DNA from: Brachybacterium halotolerans
Lineage (GTDB): Bacteria; Actinomycetota; Actinomycetes; Actinomycetales; Dermabacteraceae
NCBI RefSeq assembly: GCF_016623465.1
Contig: NZ_JAEDAJ010000003.1
Span: forward strand, 201,285 to 265,284
Direction: 5' to 3'
Length of the DNA stretch: 64,000 nt
Shown: piece after piece, positions 1-19,716 of the stretch
How positions within the stretch are numbered: the stretch's first letter is position 1
Layout of the letters: the number at the start of each line of letters is the position of its first letter
Notes under the pieces: generated by a model
What the model was told of the DNA's origin: nothing
Seen by the model: the letters and a program-made list of their open reading frames with translations, nothing else
Database searches by the model: none
Position numbers and translations under genes: made by a program

Positions 1-49
1 CTTTGGGCCGGGGGGGGCCGCGGCCCCTTGGCGCCGCGGGGCCTTGGGG

Positions 50-81
50 GGGGAGCCGTGGCGATATCGCCACGGCTCCCC
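50..81. terminator. 32-bp perfect palindrome downstream of the sugar importer operon
   Basis: Positions 50-65 are the exact reverse complement of 66-81, centred on gcgat|atcgc, so the RNA could form a 16-bp stem, although with no spare loop bases. It lies about 85 nt after the stop of the last importer gene (minus strand) and has no U-run, so it is either a hairpin that ends the operon or a binding site for a dimeric regulator. Sequence around it (1-49) is a G/C-rich stretch in which I see no gene. Confidence 0.5.
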
Positions 82-164
82 ACCATCGGCCTGTCCGGAA
101 CAGAGCACCCGGGTCCAGTTTCCGGGGCCCGGGGTCCGCGCTCCGCGGCCCGCGTCCCGTGCGC

Positions 165-1097
165 CTACTTGTTCGTGCTCGGTCCGACGCCGCCCTGGAG
201 CTGGCGCTGGAAGATCACGTAGACGATCAGCACCGGGAGGATGGTGATCGTGACGGAGGCGAACATCGCCGACCAGTCCGTCTGATAGCCCTGCTGGGCC
301 TGCATGTTCGCGAGGCCCTGGGCCAGCACGTACTTGTCGGGGTCGGTGTTCAGCACGATCGGCAGCAGGAACTGGTTCCACAGGCCCAGGAAGTTGAAGA
401 TCGTGATGGACACCAGGCCCGGCTTCGCCATCGGCAGCATCACCTGGAAGAAGGTGCGGAAGTCCCCCGCACCGTCGATCTGCGCCGCCTCGCCGATCTC
501 GTCCGGCAGCTGCCGGAAGAAGGCGTAGAGGAAGAACACCGTGAACGGCAGGGCGAAGCCCACGTAGCTCAGGATCAGTCCCAGGTAGTTCCCCTGCAGC
601 CCCATGGACTTCAGGATGAAGAACAGCGGGACCACGGCGAGGAACAGAGGGAAGGTCAGGCCGGCGATCAGCGCGTAGTAGATGATCGTGCGGCCCGGGA
701 ACGTGTACCTCGCCAGGACGTAGGCGCACATCGCCCCCAGCAGCATGACCAGCACGAGCGAGGCGCCGACCACGATCACCGTGTTCAGGAAGTAGCGGCC
801 GATGCCGGCCGTCGTCCACGCCCGTGCGAAGTTGTCGAAGTTCCAGGTCTTCGGGAAGCTGAACGGCGAGGCGAGGATCGAGCGCGAGTCCTTGAACGAG
901 CTGAACACGGTCCACAGCAGCGGCAGGATGACCACGAGGGCCCACAGCGCGAGGATCACGTGGGACACGGCGGCGAAGACCCGGTCGCCCCCGGAGGCAC
1001 GTCGTCGACGCGGCTCGACGGGCACCGCTCCCCCGGAGCCGGACGACGCGGACGTCCGCCCGGCGGCGTCGGCGTCTGCGGTCCTCACGGCGCTCAT
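165..1097 (-). CDS. Carbohydrate ABC transporter permease (MalG/NgcG type)
   Basis: Inner-membrane permease of 310 residues that would form the channel of a binding-protein-dependent sugar importer together with the neighbouring permease. It has an N-terminal cytoplasmic segment of about 35 residues rich in Ala, Ser and Arg, then about six hydrophobic helices, and the family EAA loop appears as EAAQIDGAG in the last third, where the ATPase docks. The start chosen is ATG at 1097: GGAGG lies just upstream and the codon overlaps the stop of the upstream permease in an ATGA (1094-1097), typical of translational coupling. The longer reading frame upstream overlaps the other permease and is not real. 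Substrate is inferred only from the binding protein in the operon. Confidence 0.9.
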   Translation of the reverse strand: MSAVRTADADAAGRTSASSGSGGAVPVEPRRRRASGGDRVFAAVSHVILALWALVVILPLLWTVFSSFKDSRSILASPFSFPKTWNFDNFARAWTTAGIGRYFLNTVIVVGASLVLVMLLGAMCAYVLARYTFPGRTIIYYALIAGLTFPLFLAVVPLFFILKSMGLQGNYLGLILSYVGFALPFTVFFLYAFFRQLPDEIGEAAQIDGAGDFRTFFQVMLPMAKPGLVSITIFNFLGLWNQFLLPIVLNTDPDKYVLAQGLANMQAQQGYQTDWSAMFASVTITILPVLIVYVIFQRQLQGGVGPSTNK

Positions 1098-2062
1098 CGT
1101 TCCCTCCTGCGGCTGGACAGCAGCACGATCGCCGCCATGATCATCGTGAACAGCGCCATCACCACGCCCATGGCGGAGGCGAGGCCGAAGTTCGACTTCT
1201 GGAACGCCGTCTCGTAGAGGTACCTCGAGACCACCTCGGTGCTCTTCGAGGTGCCGCCGTTGGGCGTCATGACGTTGACGAACACGAACATGTCCAGCGC
1301 CATGATCCCCATGTACACGAGGGCGGTCGAGATGTTCTCGCGGATCATCGGCAGGACGACCTGCACCGACAGGCGCAGCCGACCCGCGCCGTCCAGTCGG
1401 GCGGCCTCGATGACCTCCGAGGGCACGGCCTTGATCGCGGCCACGAACAGCACCATGTAGAACCCGACCATGTTCCACACGACGGCCACGACGATGGCCG
1501 CCATGGCGACGCGGGGATCACCGAGCCAGGCGATCTGCGAGTCGATCCCCACCAGACCGAGGAGGCCGTTCAGGAGGCCGCCGCCCGGGGCGTAGATGAA
1601 GGCGAAGAGGATGCCGATGACGACCGCGGGGATGACGTACGGGAAGAAGCTGATCACGCGGTACACGCTCGCGCCGCGGATGCCCTTGACCTCGCCCCGG
1701 CTGTCGCCGCCGATCGTCACGAGCACCGCGAGGGCGTAGGCCAGCGTGATCGTGATGAGCGGCAGCACGACCATCAGGACCGCGTTGTGCCACAGGGCCC
1801 GACGGAAGTTGTCGTCCGCGAACAGCGTCGCGTAGTTCTTCAGGCCGATGAAGTCCTGGGAGGCGGAGACGCCGCGCCAGTCGGTCAGCGAGTAGTAGAA
1901 GGCCTGCACGAACGGCGAGACCACGAACAGGACGTACACGAGCAGGGGCAGCCCCAGGAACATGGCGAAGAAGACCACCCGCTCGAGCGTCAGGCGCTGG
2001 CGCCGACCGCGGGAGCGGGGAGCTTCCGCGGTCGGCGCCGTCGTGGGGACCGCGACCATCAC
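1094..2062 (-). CDS. Carbohydrate ABC transporter permease (MalF/NgcF type)
   Basis: Second permease of the sugar importer, 322 residues, with a basic N-terminus (RSRGRRQR) followed by about six membrane helices. The conserved cytoplasmic loop reads EAARLDGAG, the EAA motif that contacts the nucleotide-binding subunit. The start is GTG at 2062, which overlaps the stop of the binding-protein gene in a GTGA (2059-2062); an ATG at 2059 is the alternative. The order binding protein-permease-permease on one strand with 4-nt overlaps indicates one transcript. No ATPase gene lies in the window, so a shared MsiK-type ATPase encoded elsewhere is probably used, as known for several actinobacterial sugar importers. 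Confidence 0.9.
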   Translation of the reverse strand: MMVAVPTTAPTAEAPRSRGRRQRLTLERVVFFAMFLGLPLLVYVLFVVSPFVQAFYYSLTDWRGVSASQDFIGLKNYATLFADDNFRRALWHNAVLMVVLPLITITLAYALAVLVTIGGDSRGEVKGIRGASVYRVISFFPYVIPAVVIGILFAFIYAPGGGLLNGLLGLVGIDSQIAWLGDPRVAMAAIVVAVVWNMVGFYMVLFVAAIKAVPSEVIEAARLDGAGRLRLSVQVVLPMIRENISTALVYMGIMALDMFVFVNVMTPNGGTSKSTEVVSRYLYETAFQKSNFGLASAMGVVMALFTMIMAAIVLLSSRRRER

Positions 2063-3516
2063 TCGACGTCGAACTTCTTGATCGAGTCGTCCTCGCGCAC
2101 CTTGTCGAGCATCTTCTGCTGCTTCTCTCGCAGCTCGTCGGCGCCGATCGCGCCGGAGAGGAACTCAGTCCACTGGGTCACGGTGTCGGGGCCCAGGTTG
2201 TACCAGTCCACGAAGTTGAAGGTGAAGGTGTTCTCCCCCGCCCCCTCGATCATGGAGAGCACGGACTTCAGCGCCGTCGAGGCGTCGTCACCGGTGGGCG
2301 CGGCATCCTTCACGACAGTGGGCGAACCGGTGAGCGTGGTGAAGTTCGTGGCCTGCTCCTTGGAGAGCATCACGCGCAGGAACTCCATGCCACCGGCGGT
2401 GTTCTTGCCCTTGGACGGGACCAGGAACGGCTCGCCCGCGGTGCCGTGGACGGCCTCGTACGGGAGCTTCGCACCGCTGCTCAGCAGCGGTGCCGGGGCG
2501 CCCGTCATCTCGTAGTCGTCGGGGGTGACCTCGCGCTGCTCGTTCTCGATCCACGAGCCCGAGGGATAGATGACCGACTTGCCGGTCACCCAGTCCGTCT
2601 GCGCCTGGGTGTGCTTGATCCCCTCGCCGCCCTTGGCGAAGAAGCCGGCCTTGACCGCGTCCTCCATCGCCGCGAAGGCCTTGACGACGGTGTCCTGCTC
2701 GAAGGCCTTGGCATCCAGGGAGTCGAGCTTCTTCTGGACGTCCAGGCCGCCCTCCTTGATCGCCATCGTCAGGGCGAGCTCCTGGTAGTAGTTCGAGGCG
2801 TTCTGGCCGCCGTAGGAGAAGAGGGCGATCTTGTCCTTCTTCGCCTCCTCGCCGAGGGCCATCAGGTCGTCCCAGGTCTTGGGGGCCGACCATCCCTTGT
2901 CCTCGAACTGCTTGGCCGAGTACCAGATCGCGTAGACCGTGTAGACGTAGTTCAGTGCGAGGAAGGTGCCCGAGTACGTGCCGGGATCCGTGGCGCCCGG
3001 AAGCAGGGTGTCCTTGATCGCGGTGCCGTCCACTCCCTTCGCGTCGAGCAGCGGCTGGAGGTCGGCGAGCTGATCCTGGTTGACGAGGGCCTCGACGCTC
3101 ATGGACTGGGCGCCGGAGTTGTCGAAGAGGTCCGGCGGGTTGCCGCCGACGAAGCGCGGCTGCAGCTCGGGCTGGATGTTCACCGTCGAGGTGACCTTGG
3201 GGGTGATGTCCGAGTGGAGCTTCTCGAAGGCCTTGCCGGCGTCCTTCGCGTAGTCGTCGCCGTAGCCGCCGTCGAAGATGACGACGTCCACGCTCGAGCC
3301 GGACTTCACGCCGAACGGGTTGTCGTCGGACTTGTCGCCGCCGCCGTCGGCCGCATCGCCGCTGGACGAGGAGTCGTCGCCTCCCCCGCCGCCCGCGCAG
3401 GCCGAGAGCGCGACCGCGCCGCCGCCGGCGCCTGCGAGGGCGAGGAAGCTGCGCCGCGAGGCCCCCAGGCGCTCGAGGGGTGTCATCATGTCGGAGGTGT
3501 CCTGAGAGGAGTCCAT
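2059..3516 (-). CDS. Sugar-binding lipoprotein of ABC importer, NgcE-like (N-acetylglucosamine/chitobiose type)
   Basis: Extracellular solute-binding lipoprotein of 485 residues, first gene of the importer operon. Residues 20-40 hold a twin-arginine signal (SRRSF), a hydrophobic stretch and the lipobox LSAC with lipid-carrying Cys40, so Tat export and lipid anchoring are likely. A Gly/Ser/Asp-rich spacer of about 25 residues follows, then a family-1 type binding fold. The stretch around YVYTVYAIWYS and the overall pattern resemble NgcE, the N-acetylglucosamine/N,N'-diacetylchitobiose binder of Streptomyces; this is recognition from memory and the substrate is therefore provisional. An ATG nine codons in is an alternative start. 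The 270-bp region upstream is shared with the divergent stress gene. Confidence 0.8.
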   Translation of the reverse strand: MDSSQDTSDMMTPLERLGASRRSFLALAGAGGGAVALSACAGGGGGDDSSSSGDAADGGGDKSDDNPFGVKSGSSVDVVIFDGGYGDDYAKDAGKAFEKLHSDITPKVTSTVNIQPELQPRFVGGNPPDLFDNSGAQSMSVEALVNQDQLADLQPLLDAKGVDGTAIKDTLLPGATDPGTYSGTFLALNYVYTVYAIWYSAKQFEDKGWSAPKTWDDLMALGEEAKKDKIALFSYGGQNASNYYQELALTMAIKEGGLDVQKKLDSLDAKAFEQDTVVKAFAAMEDAVKAGFFAKGGEGIKHTQAQTDWVTGKSVIYPSGSWIENEQREVTPDDYEMTGAPAPLLSSGAKLPYEAVHGTAGEPFLVPSKGKNTAGGMEFLRVMLSKEQATNFTTLTGSPTVVKDAAPTGDDASTALKSVLSMIEGAGENTFTFNFVDWYNLGPDTVTQWTEFLSGAIGADELREKQQKMLDKVREDDSIKKFDVE

Positions 3517-3786
3517 GGTCTCCTGCTTTCGTCATCGAGTGGACAGGGTGTCGTCGGACCGTCATGCCGAGGTGCCGCGACGTCGTCGGCGCGCCTCGTG
3601 CCCCGATCATAATGCGCGCCTTGCGTAGATCTGATCGATTGAGCATCAAGTCGGTCACGAACACGTAACGGGCCACGGCGGCAGTCATCGCTGAGCGGGC
3701 CCGCGGGGCTCACGCCCCGTCGACATCCAGCGGAAGTCCAGGCGATACCTCGGTGCCGCCCTGATCCGTCCTCTAGGCTCGCGTTC
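3517..3786. promoter_or_regulatory. Divergent promoter region between sugar importer and stress-protein gene
   Basis: This 270-bp gap holds an AT-richer patch at about 3600-3670. On the minus strand a possible -35 TTGATG (3642-3647 region) precedes TACGCA by 16 bp and could serve the importer. On the plus strand TAGGCT at 3773-3778 ends eight bases before the ATG of the stress gene, which fits a leaderless start. I do not see a clear LacI- or GntR-type palindrome, although one would be expected for a sugar operon. Confidence 0.35.
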
Positions 3787-4713
3787 ATGACACAGCCTCA
3801 GCAGCAGCCCTCACCACTGACGGCGCGGCTCTACAAGCTCGAGTATCCCCGCTCGCTCGGCACCTACAGCACCTACGCCGAGGTGCAGGCCGTGGTGGAT
3901 GCTCTCGCGGATGCCGAGTTCCCGGTCGAGAACACGATGATCGTGGGCACCGACCTCAAGCTCATGGAGCGGGTCACGGGTCGGCGCACGTGGGGCAAGG
4001 TCCTGCTGAACGGCGCGCTGAGCGGCGTCTGGATGGGTCTGTTCATCGGCCTGCTGCTCGCCCTGTTCTCCGGCCATCTGGTGCAGACGGTGATCTCGGG
4101 CGTGCTGTTCGGGGTCGTCTTCTTCACGATCTGGTCGGCGATCAGCTACGCGGCGACCGGCGGGAACCGCGACTTCACCTCGATGACCGCGACGATCCCC
4201 ATGCAGTACGAGCTGATGGTCGAGCACAGCCACGCGCAGGCAGCGCGCAGCATCCTGCTCGAGGCCGGCGCGACCCCTCCCGGTCCCGCCGCACCGCAGA
4301 CCACCGGCCGCGGCGCGAACGGCGCTCCCGTCGTGCCCGCCGCCGCGGGCACCCAGCAGCCCGCACGCCCGCCTCACGGCGAGTACGGCGCGCAGAGCGC
4401 CGCCGGCGCGCACGGAGGCACCGGTCCCCAGCAGGCACGGGGCACCGCCGCCCCGTCGGCCGCGTACACGGGCCAGGGCTCCTGGACCGACCACGCGGCG
4501 TCGGCCCCCGCAGACGCGAGCGGCGCGCCCTCCCCCTCCGCGGAGAACCGCCCCGAGTACGGCAGGCCCGCTGCGCCCGCGCCCACCCGCAGCGCCTCCG
4601 CCGCGAGCCCGTCGCGACCGCAGTACGGCAGGCCCGCGTCGGCCCCGACCGCGGATCCGGAGCAGACCGACGAGGACGATGCCGGCGCGCCCACCCAGGA
4701 TCCGCGGCCCTGA
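3787..4713 (+). CDS. YflT-type general stress domain membrane protein with long Pro/Ala tail
   Basis: 308-residue protein. Residues 18-62 resemble the N-terminal part of the general stress protein 17M/YflT domain (KLEYPRSLGTYSTYAEVQ...), followed by two membrane helices at about 74-94 and 98-120 and the rest of the domain to about 160. The last 145 residues are low-complexity Pro, Ala, Gly, Gln and Ser with recurring EYG and YGRP motifs. The molecular role of this family is unknown; membership is inferred from the domain. There is no Shine-Dalgarno before ATG 3787 and a -10-like TAGGCT ends eight bases upstream, so a leaderless mRNA is likely. A strong terminator follows at 4790. Confidence 0.8.
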   Translation: MTQPQQQPSPLTARLYKLEYPRSLGTYSTYAEVQAVVDALADAEFPVENTMIVGTDLKLMERVTGRRTWGKVLLNGALSGVWMGLFIGLLLALFSGHLVQTVISGVLFGVVFFTIWSAISYAATGGNRDFTSMTATIPMQYELMVEHSHAQAARSILLEAGATPPGPAAPQTTGRGANGAPVVPAAAGTQQPARPPHGEYGAQSAAGAHGGTGPQQARGTAAPSAAYTGQGSWTDHAASAPADASGAPSPSAENRPEYGRPAAPAPTRSASAASPSRPQYGRPASAPTADPEQTDEDDAGAPTQDPRP

Positions 4714-4789
4714 GCCGCTGAGGTCCTGCGCCGGGACCCACGGCGCCGATCACGATCATCGCTCCCCGCGCGGTACATGATCCACGCAC

Positions 4790-4831
4790 GAAGGCCCGCG
4801 CACCGCTGATGCACGCGGTGGGCGGGCCTTC
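4790..4831 (+). terminator. Intrinsic terminator after the YflT-type gene
   Basis: Inverted repeat with arms GAAGGCCCGC at 4790-4799 and GCGGGCCTTC at 4822-4831, extended inward by CACCGC/GCGGTG, with a short loop. It is followed by cctgttccgc. It lies 77 nt after the stress gene stop. Confidence 0.75.
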
Positions 4832-4913
4832 CTGTTCCGCATCCCCTCGGATGCGCACCGCGCGTTCCTGGTCCCGTCGCCATGCGGCCGCTCCTCCCCC
4901 GGCCGGGCATGAC

Positions 4914-4961
4914 GAAGGCCCCGGATCCTCCCGCCGTGCGGCGGATGGATCCGGGGCCTTC
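4914..4961 (-). terminator. Intrinsic terminator of the str operon, after tuf
   Basis: Arms of 15 perfect bp (GAAGGCCCCGGATCC at 4914-4928 and its complement at 4947-4961) enclose an 18-nt loop. It sits 53 nt beyond the tuf stop codon on the minus strand. Together with the hairpin at 4790 it fills the 300-bp gap 4714-5013, in which I see no gene. Confidence 0.75.
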
Positions 4962-5013
4962 GAGCTCTCCCCTGGGGGATCAGCTCACGTCTGCGGGCTC
5001 GCGCCCGCGATCA

Positions 5014-6201
<1,188 letters not shown>

Positions 6202-6304
6202 TGTGGTGTCCTCCTAGGACTGTCTCATCTGGGTACTACTGGTTCGGGACGGCGGGCGCCCGGCCTGCGGGCCTCCGCCGCGGGGTCGGAGGAGAGGCGG
6301 ATCG

Positions 6305-6330
6305 AGTGTACCCGTCTCCCCTCCGCTGCC

Positions 6331-6333
<3 letters not shown>
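6305..6333 (-). promoter_or_regulatory. Candidate tuf promoter
   Basis: On the minus strand TGAGGC (6328-6333) and TACACT (6305-6310) are separated by 17 bp. The predicted start of transcription near 6298 gives a leader of about 100 nt before the tuf ATG. The -35 half overlaps the fusA stop codon. An internal tuf promoter is common in bacteria, but this one is only a sequence match. Confidence 0.45.
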
Positions 6334-8478
<2,145 letters not shown>

Positions 8479-8528
8479 TGACTTGGGCCTTTCTGGAGGG
8501 CTGCTGGTCTGGAGTGCGGTGGGAGGCG

Positions 8529-8570
8529 GGGCCCGCCCGCCGCGGATCCGGGGATCCGGCGGGCGGGCCC
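8529..8570 (-). terminator. Strong intercistronic hairpin between rpsG and fusA
   Basis: A perfect 14-bp G/C stem (arms 8529-8542 and 8557-8570) with a loop that itself contains two ggatcc copies. It starts eight bases beyond the rpsG stop. There is no U-run, so it is more likely a partial terminator, RNA-processing site or mRNA-stabilising structure that sets the ratio of ribosomal protein to elongation factor than a full stop of transcription. Confidence 0.6.
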
Positions 8571-8577
8571 TGCCGTC

Positions 8578-9048
8578 TCACCAGCGGTAGTGCGCGAAGG
8601 CCTTGTTGGACTCGGCCATCTTGTGCGTGTCCTCCCGGCGCTTGACCGCGGCGCCGAGACCGTTGGACGCGTCGAGCAGCTCGTTCATGAGCCGCTCGGT
8701 CATCGTGTGCTCGCGGCGGGCGCGCGAGTAGCTGACGAGCCAGCGCAGGGCCAGCGTCGTCGAACGGCCGGGCTTGACCTCGACGGGGACCTGGTAGGTC
8801 GCACCGCCGACGCGGCGCGAACGCACCTCGAGGCTGGGCTTGACGTTGTCCAGGGCCTTCTTGAGGGTCGCGACCGGGTCCTGGCCGTTCTTCTCGCGGC
8901 AGCCCTCGAGGGCGCCGTAGACGATCGACTCGGCGACGGTCTTCTTGCCGTCGAGGAGGACCTTGTTGATGAGCTGGGTGACCAGCGGGGAGCCGTAGAC
9001 CGGGTCCACCACGAGCTGGCGCTTGGGAGCTGCTCCCTTACGAGGCAT
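8578..9048 (-). CDS. rpsG: 30S ribosomal protein S7
   Basis: 156 residues, the usual length for uS7, the head protein that nucleates assembly of the 3' domain of 16S rRNA. It begins [11 protein letters not shown] and ends KAFAHYRW, both typical. The ATG at 9048 shares one base with the rpsL stop codon (TAATG), so translation is coupled to S12. The much longer reading frame that reaches 9723 merely runs through rpsL in another frame. Second gene of the str operon. Confidence 0.98.
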   Translation of the reverse strand: MPRKGAAPKRQLVVDPVYGSPLVTQLINKVLLDGKKTVAESIVYGALEGCREKNGQDPVATLKKALDNVKPSLEVRSRRVGGATYQVPVEVKPGRSTTLALRWLVSYSRARREHTMTERLMNELLDASNGLGAAVKRREDTHKMAESNKAFAHYRW

Positions 9049-9422
9049 TACTTCTTCTCCTTCTTCGCGCCGTACCGCGAGCGGGCCTGCTGGCGACCCT
9101 TGACGCCCTGGGTGTCCAGGGAGCCGCGGACGATCTTGTAGCGGACACCCGGGAGGTCCTTCACACGGCCGCCGCGCACGAGCACGATCGAGTGCTCCTG
9201 CAGGTTGTGGCCGACGCCGGGGATGTACGCCGTCACCTCGATGCCAGTCGACAGGCGCACGCGCGCGATCTTGCGCAGCGCCGAGTTCGGCTTCTTGGGG
9301 GTCTGGGTGTAGACGCGCGTGCAGACGCCGCGGCGCTGGGGCGAACCCTTGAGCGCCGGGGTCTTCGAAGCGGAGGACTTGACCGTCCGCCCCTTGCGCA
9401 CCAACTGCTGAATAGTGGGCAC
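9048..9422 (-). CDS. rpsL: 30S ribosomal protein S12
   Basis: 124-residue uS12, the decoding-centre protein. The start is GTG at 9422 ([11 protein letters not shown] follows), not the upstream ATG of the open frame; this matches the family N-terminus. The streptomycin-related segments [11 protein letters not shown] and [11 protein letters not shown] carry the usual wild-type residues. It is the first gene of the str operon and is preceded by a leader of about 310 nt and a good promoter at 9740-9769. Confidence 0.97.
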   Translation of the reverse strand: MPTIQQLVRKGRTVKSSASKTPALKGSPQRRGVCTRVYTQTPKKPNSALRKIARVRLSTGIEVTAYIPGVGHNLQEHSIVLVRGGRVKDLPGVRYKIVRGSLDTQGVKGRQQARSRYGAKKEKK

Positions 9423-9739
9423 TTCGACTCTTCCTGTTCTGCCGACGGGAGTGTTGGTCCCCCCGGATCTCCATCTTGTGGCCGCGGACGCGGCCGGCGA
9501 CCCGTCGTGCGCTCCCCTGCTTCCCGGGAGTGGGCACGGCCACCCGCGCGGACGACGTGCGCCGTCCGTGCGTCGGAGCACCGTGATCGCGCGCCACGGA
9601 CGAGGGCGGGGATGCGCCCGTCGCCCGGATTCGGGCATGCCACGAGGATCCGCTCCTCGCGGGGGACACCCGGGCGTTCGAGTCGACAGCCCGGGAGAAG
9701 TCCCGATCACGACCAGAGGGCACTCCGGACGCTCTCGAC
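9423..9739 (-). other. Long 5' leader of the str operon
   Basis: About 310 nt separate the predicted transcription start near 9733 from the rpsL GTG. No convincing coding region is visible here. A leader of this length could hold an autoregulatory structure for S7 or an attenuator, but I cannot identify one by eye; several G/C-rich inverted segments occur around 9480-9660. Confidence 0.4.
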
Positions 9740-9769
9740 AGTCTACTGACGCCGCGTGCAGGGGGTCAA
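9740..9769 (-). promoter_or_regulatory. str operon promoter
   Basis: On the minus strand TTGACC (9764-9769) and TAGACT (9740-9745) are 18 bp apart, close to the consensus for the housekeeping sigma factor. It is placed between the rpfB terminator and rpsL, facing rpsL. Confidence 0.7.
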
Positions 9770-9833
9770 AGGACTGGGTGCCTTCGGATGCACATCACAT
9801 GCCCGCCCGAGGGCGGCGGCACCCGATGACGCG

Positions 9834-9867
9834 GCGAGCGCACCACGGGTCTCCGTGATGCGCTCGC
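9834..9867 (-). terminator. Intrinsic terminator after rpfB
   Basis: Arms GCGAGCGCA (9834-9842) and TGCGCTCGC (9859-9867) with an inner CACGG/CCGTG stem form a long hairpin. It is about 60 nt past the rpfB stop on the minus strand. Confidence 0.7.
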
Positions 9868-9925
9868 TGTGCGTGCGTGACGCGGGATCGCGCGCCGTGC
9901 ACCCGATCGGGCTCCGGGCGTCGGA

Positions 9926-11609
<1,684 letters not shown>

Positions 11610-11649
11610 CCGCAGGGCGGCCCCACCGTGTGGTGGGACCGCCCTGCGG
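11610..11649 (-). terminator. Intrinsic terminator after rpoC
   Basis: Arms CCGCAGGGCGG (11610-11620) and CCGCCCTGCGG (11639-11649), extended by CCCACC/GGTGGG around a gtgt tetraloop with one mismatch. It begins about 58 nt past the rpoC stop codon. Confidence 0.8.
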
Positions 11650-11707
11650 TGGTCTCGGGACCGGCGGGCCGACGGCGCGATCAGCGCGTCGACCCGACCG
11701 GGCCTCC

Positions 11708-15595
<3,888 letters not shown>

Positions 15596-15700
15596 AGGTG
15601 TCCTTCTCTCGAATCTGAAGTCGGGTCGAATCGCTGTCTGAGGGTCGGGGGCGGGCCCGGGAGGGCGGCCTGTGCGGCCGCGCTCCCCCAGGCTCGGGCC

Positions 15701-19189
<3,489 letters not shown>

Positions 19190-19716
19190 GGGTGGTCCTT
19201 CCACAGGCCGGTGACAGTGGACCGCGCGGCGGCGTCCTCCCAGGTCGAGCAGAGGGTCAGCGGCTCTGCGCCTCGCATGGACCCAGCGGTGCCCGCAGGG
19301 GCTCCAGGGGGTTCGGCGGGCTGACGATCGAAGACGACACAGCGCAAAGAAAGAGCATACAGAAGATCACGGATGGACGCAACACCGCGAGCGCGGAGGG
19401 TCCATCCGCGTCGACCGCCATATGCCTGGCGCGGAGGGCGGAGCCTCCTGTCTGGTTCTCGTCACCCGGCGCCTCGCAGCGTCGGGCCCCAGCGGCGGGG
19501 CGGGCACGGGGCCCGGCCTCTCACGTCGCACCATCGGTGCGGTATCGCCGACGGGAGCAGTCGACAGGAACAGCTCTCGATCAGGGAACAGAATGCGCCG
19601 TGCTCGCCCGCGAGTCAAGCAGGCGCGCAGGATGCACAGGTGCGTCGGCCCCGCCGGGAGCGGGTGCCGCGTCGCAGCCGCGCGCGCTGCGGCGCGGTCG
19701 CGCGGGGTCCTCGCGC
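19190..19716 (-). other. Leader and upstream region of rpoBC
   Basis: A 527-bp gap between the CorA-like gene and rpoB. It contains a good promoter candidate at 19354-19382, a leader of about 160 nt to the TTG start, and about 330 bp further upstream in which I see no gene on either strand. Long leaders before rpoB occur in other actinobacteria. Confidence 0.5.
19354..19382 (-). promoter_or_regulatory. Candidate rpoB promoter
   Basis: On the minus strand TTGCGT (19377-19382) and TATGCT (19354-19359) are separated by 17 bp, preceding an AT-rich start region (ctttctttgc). The same -10 hexamer TATGCT precedes the tRNA-Trp/secE/nusG transcript at 25490. Confidence 0.65.

Noticed and set aside
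9048-9422. Streptomycin-resistance change in rpsL
   Set aside because: Both key lysine segments carry wild-type residues.
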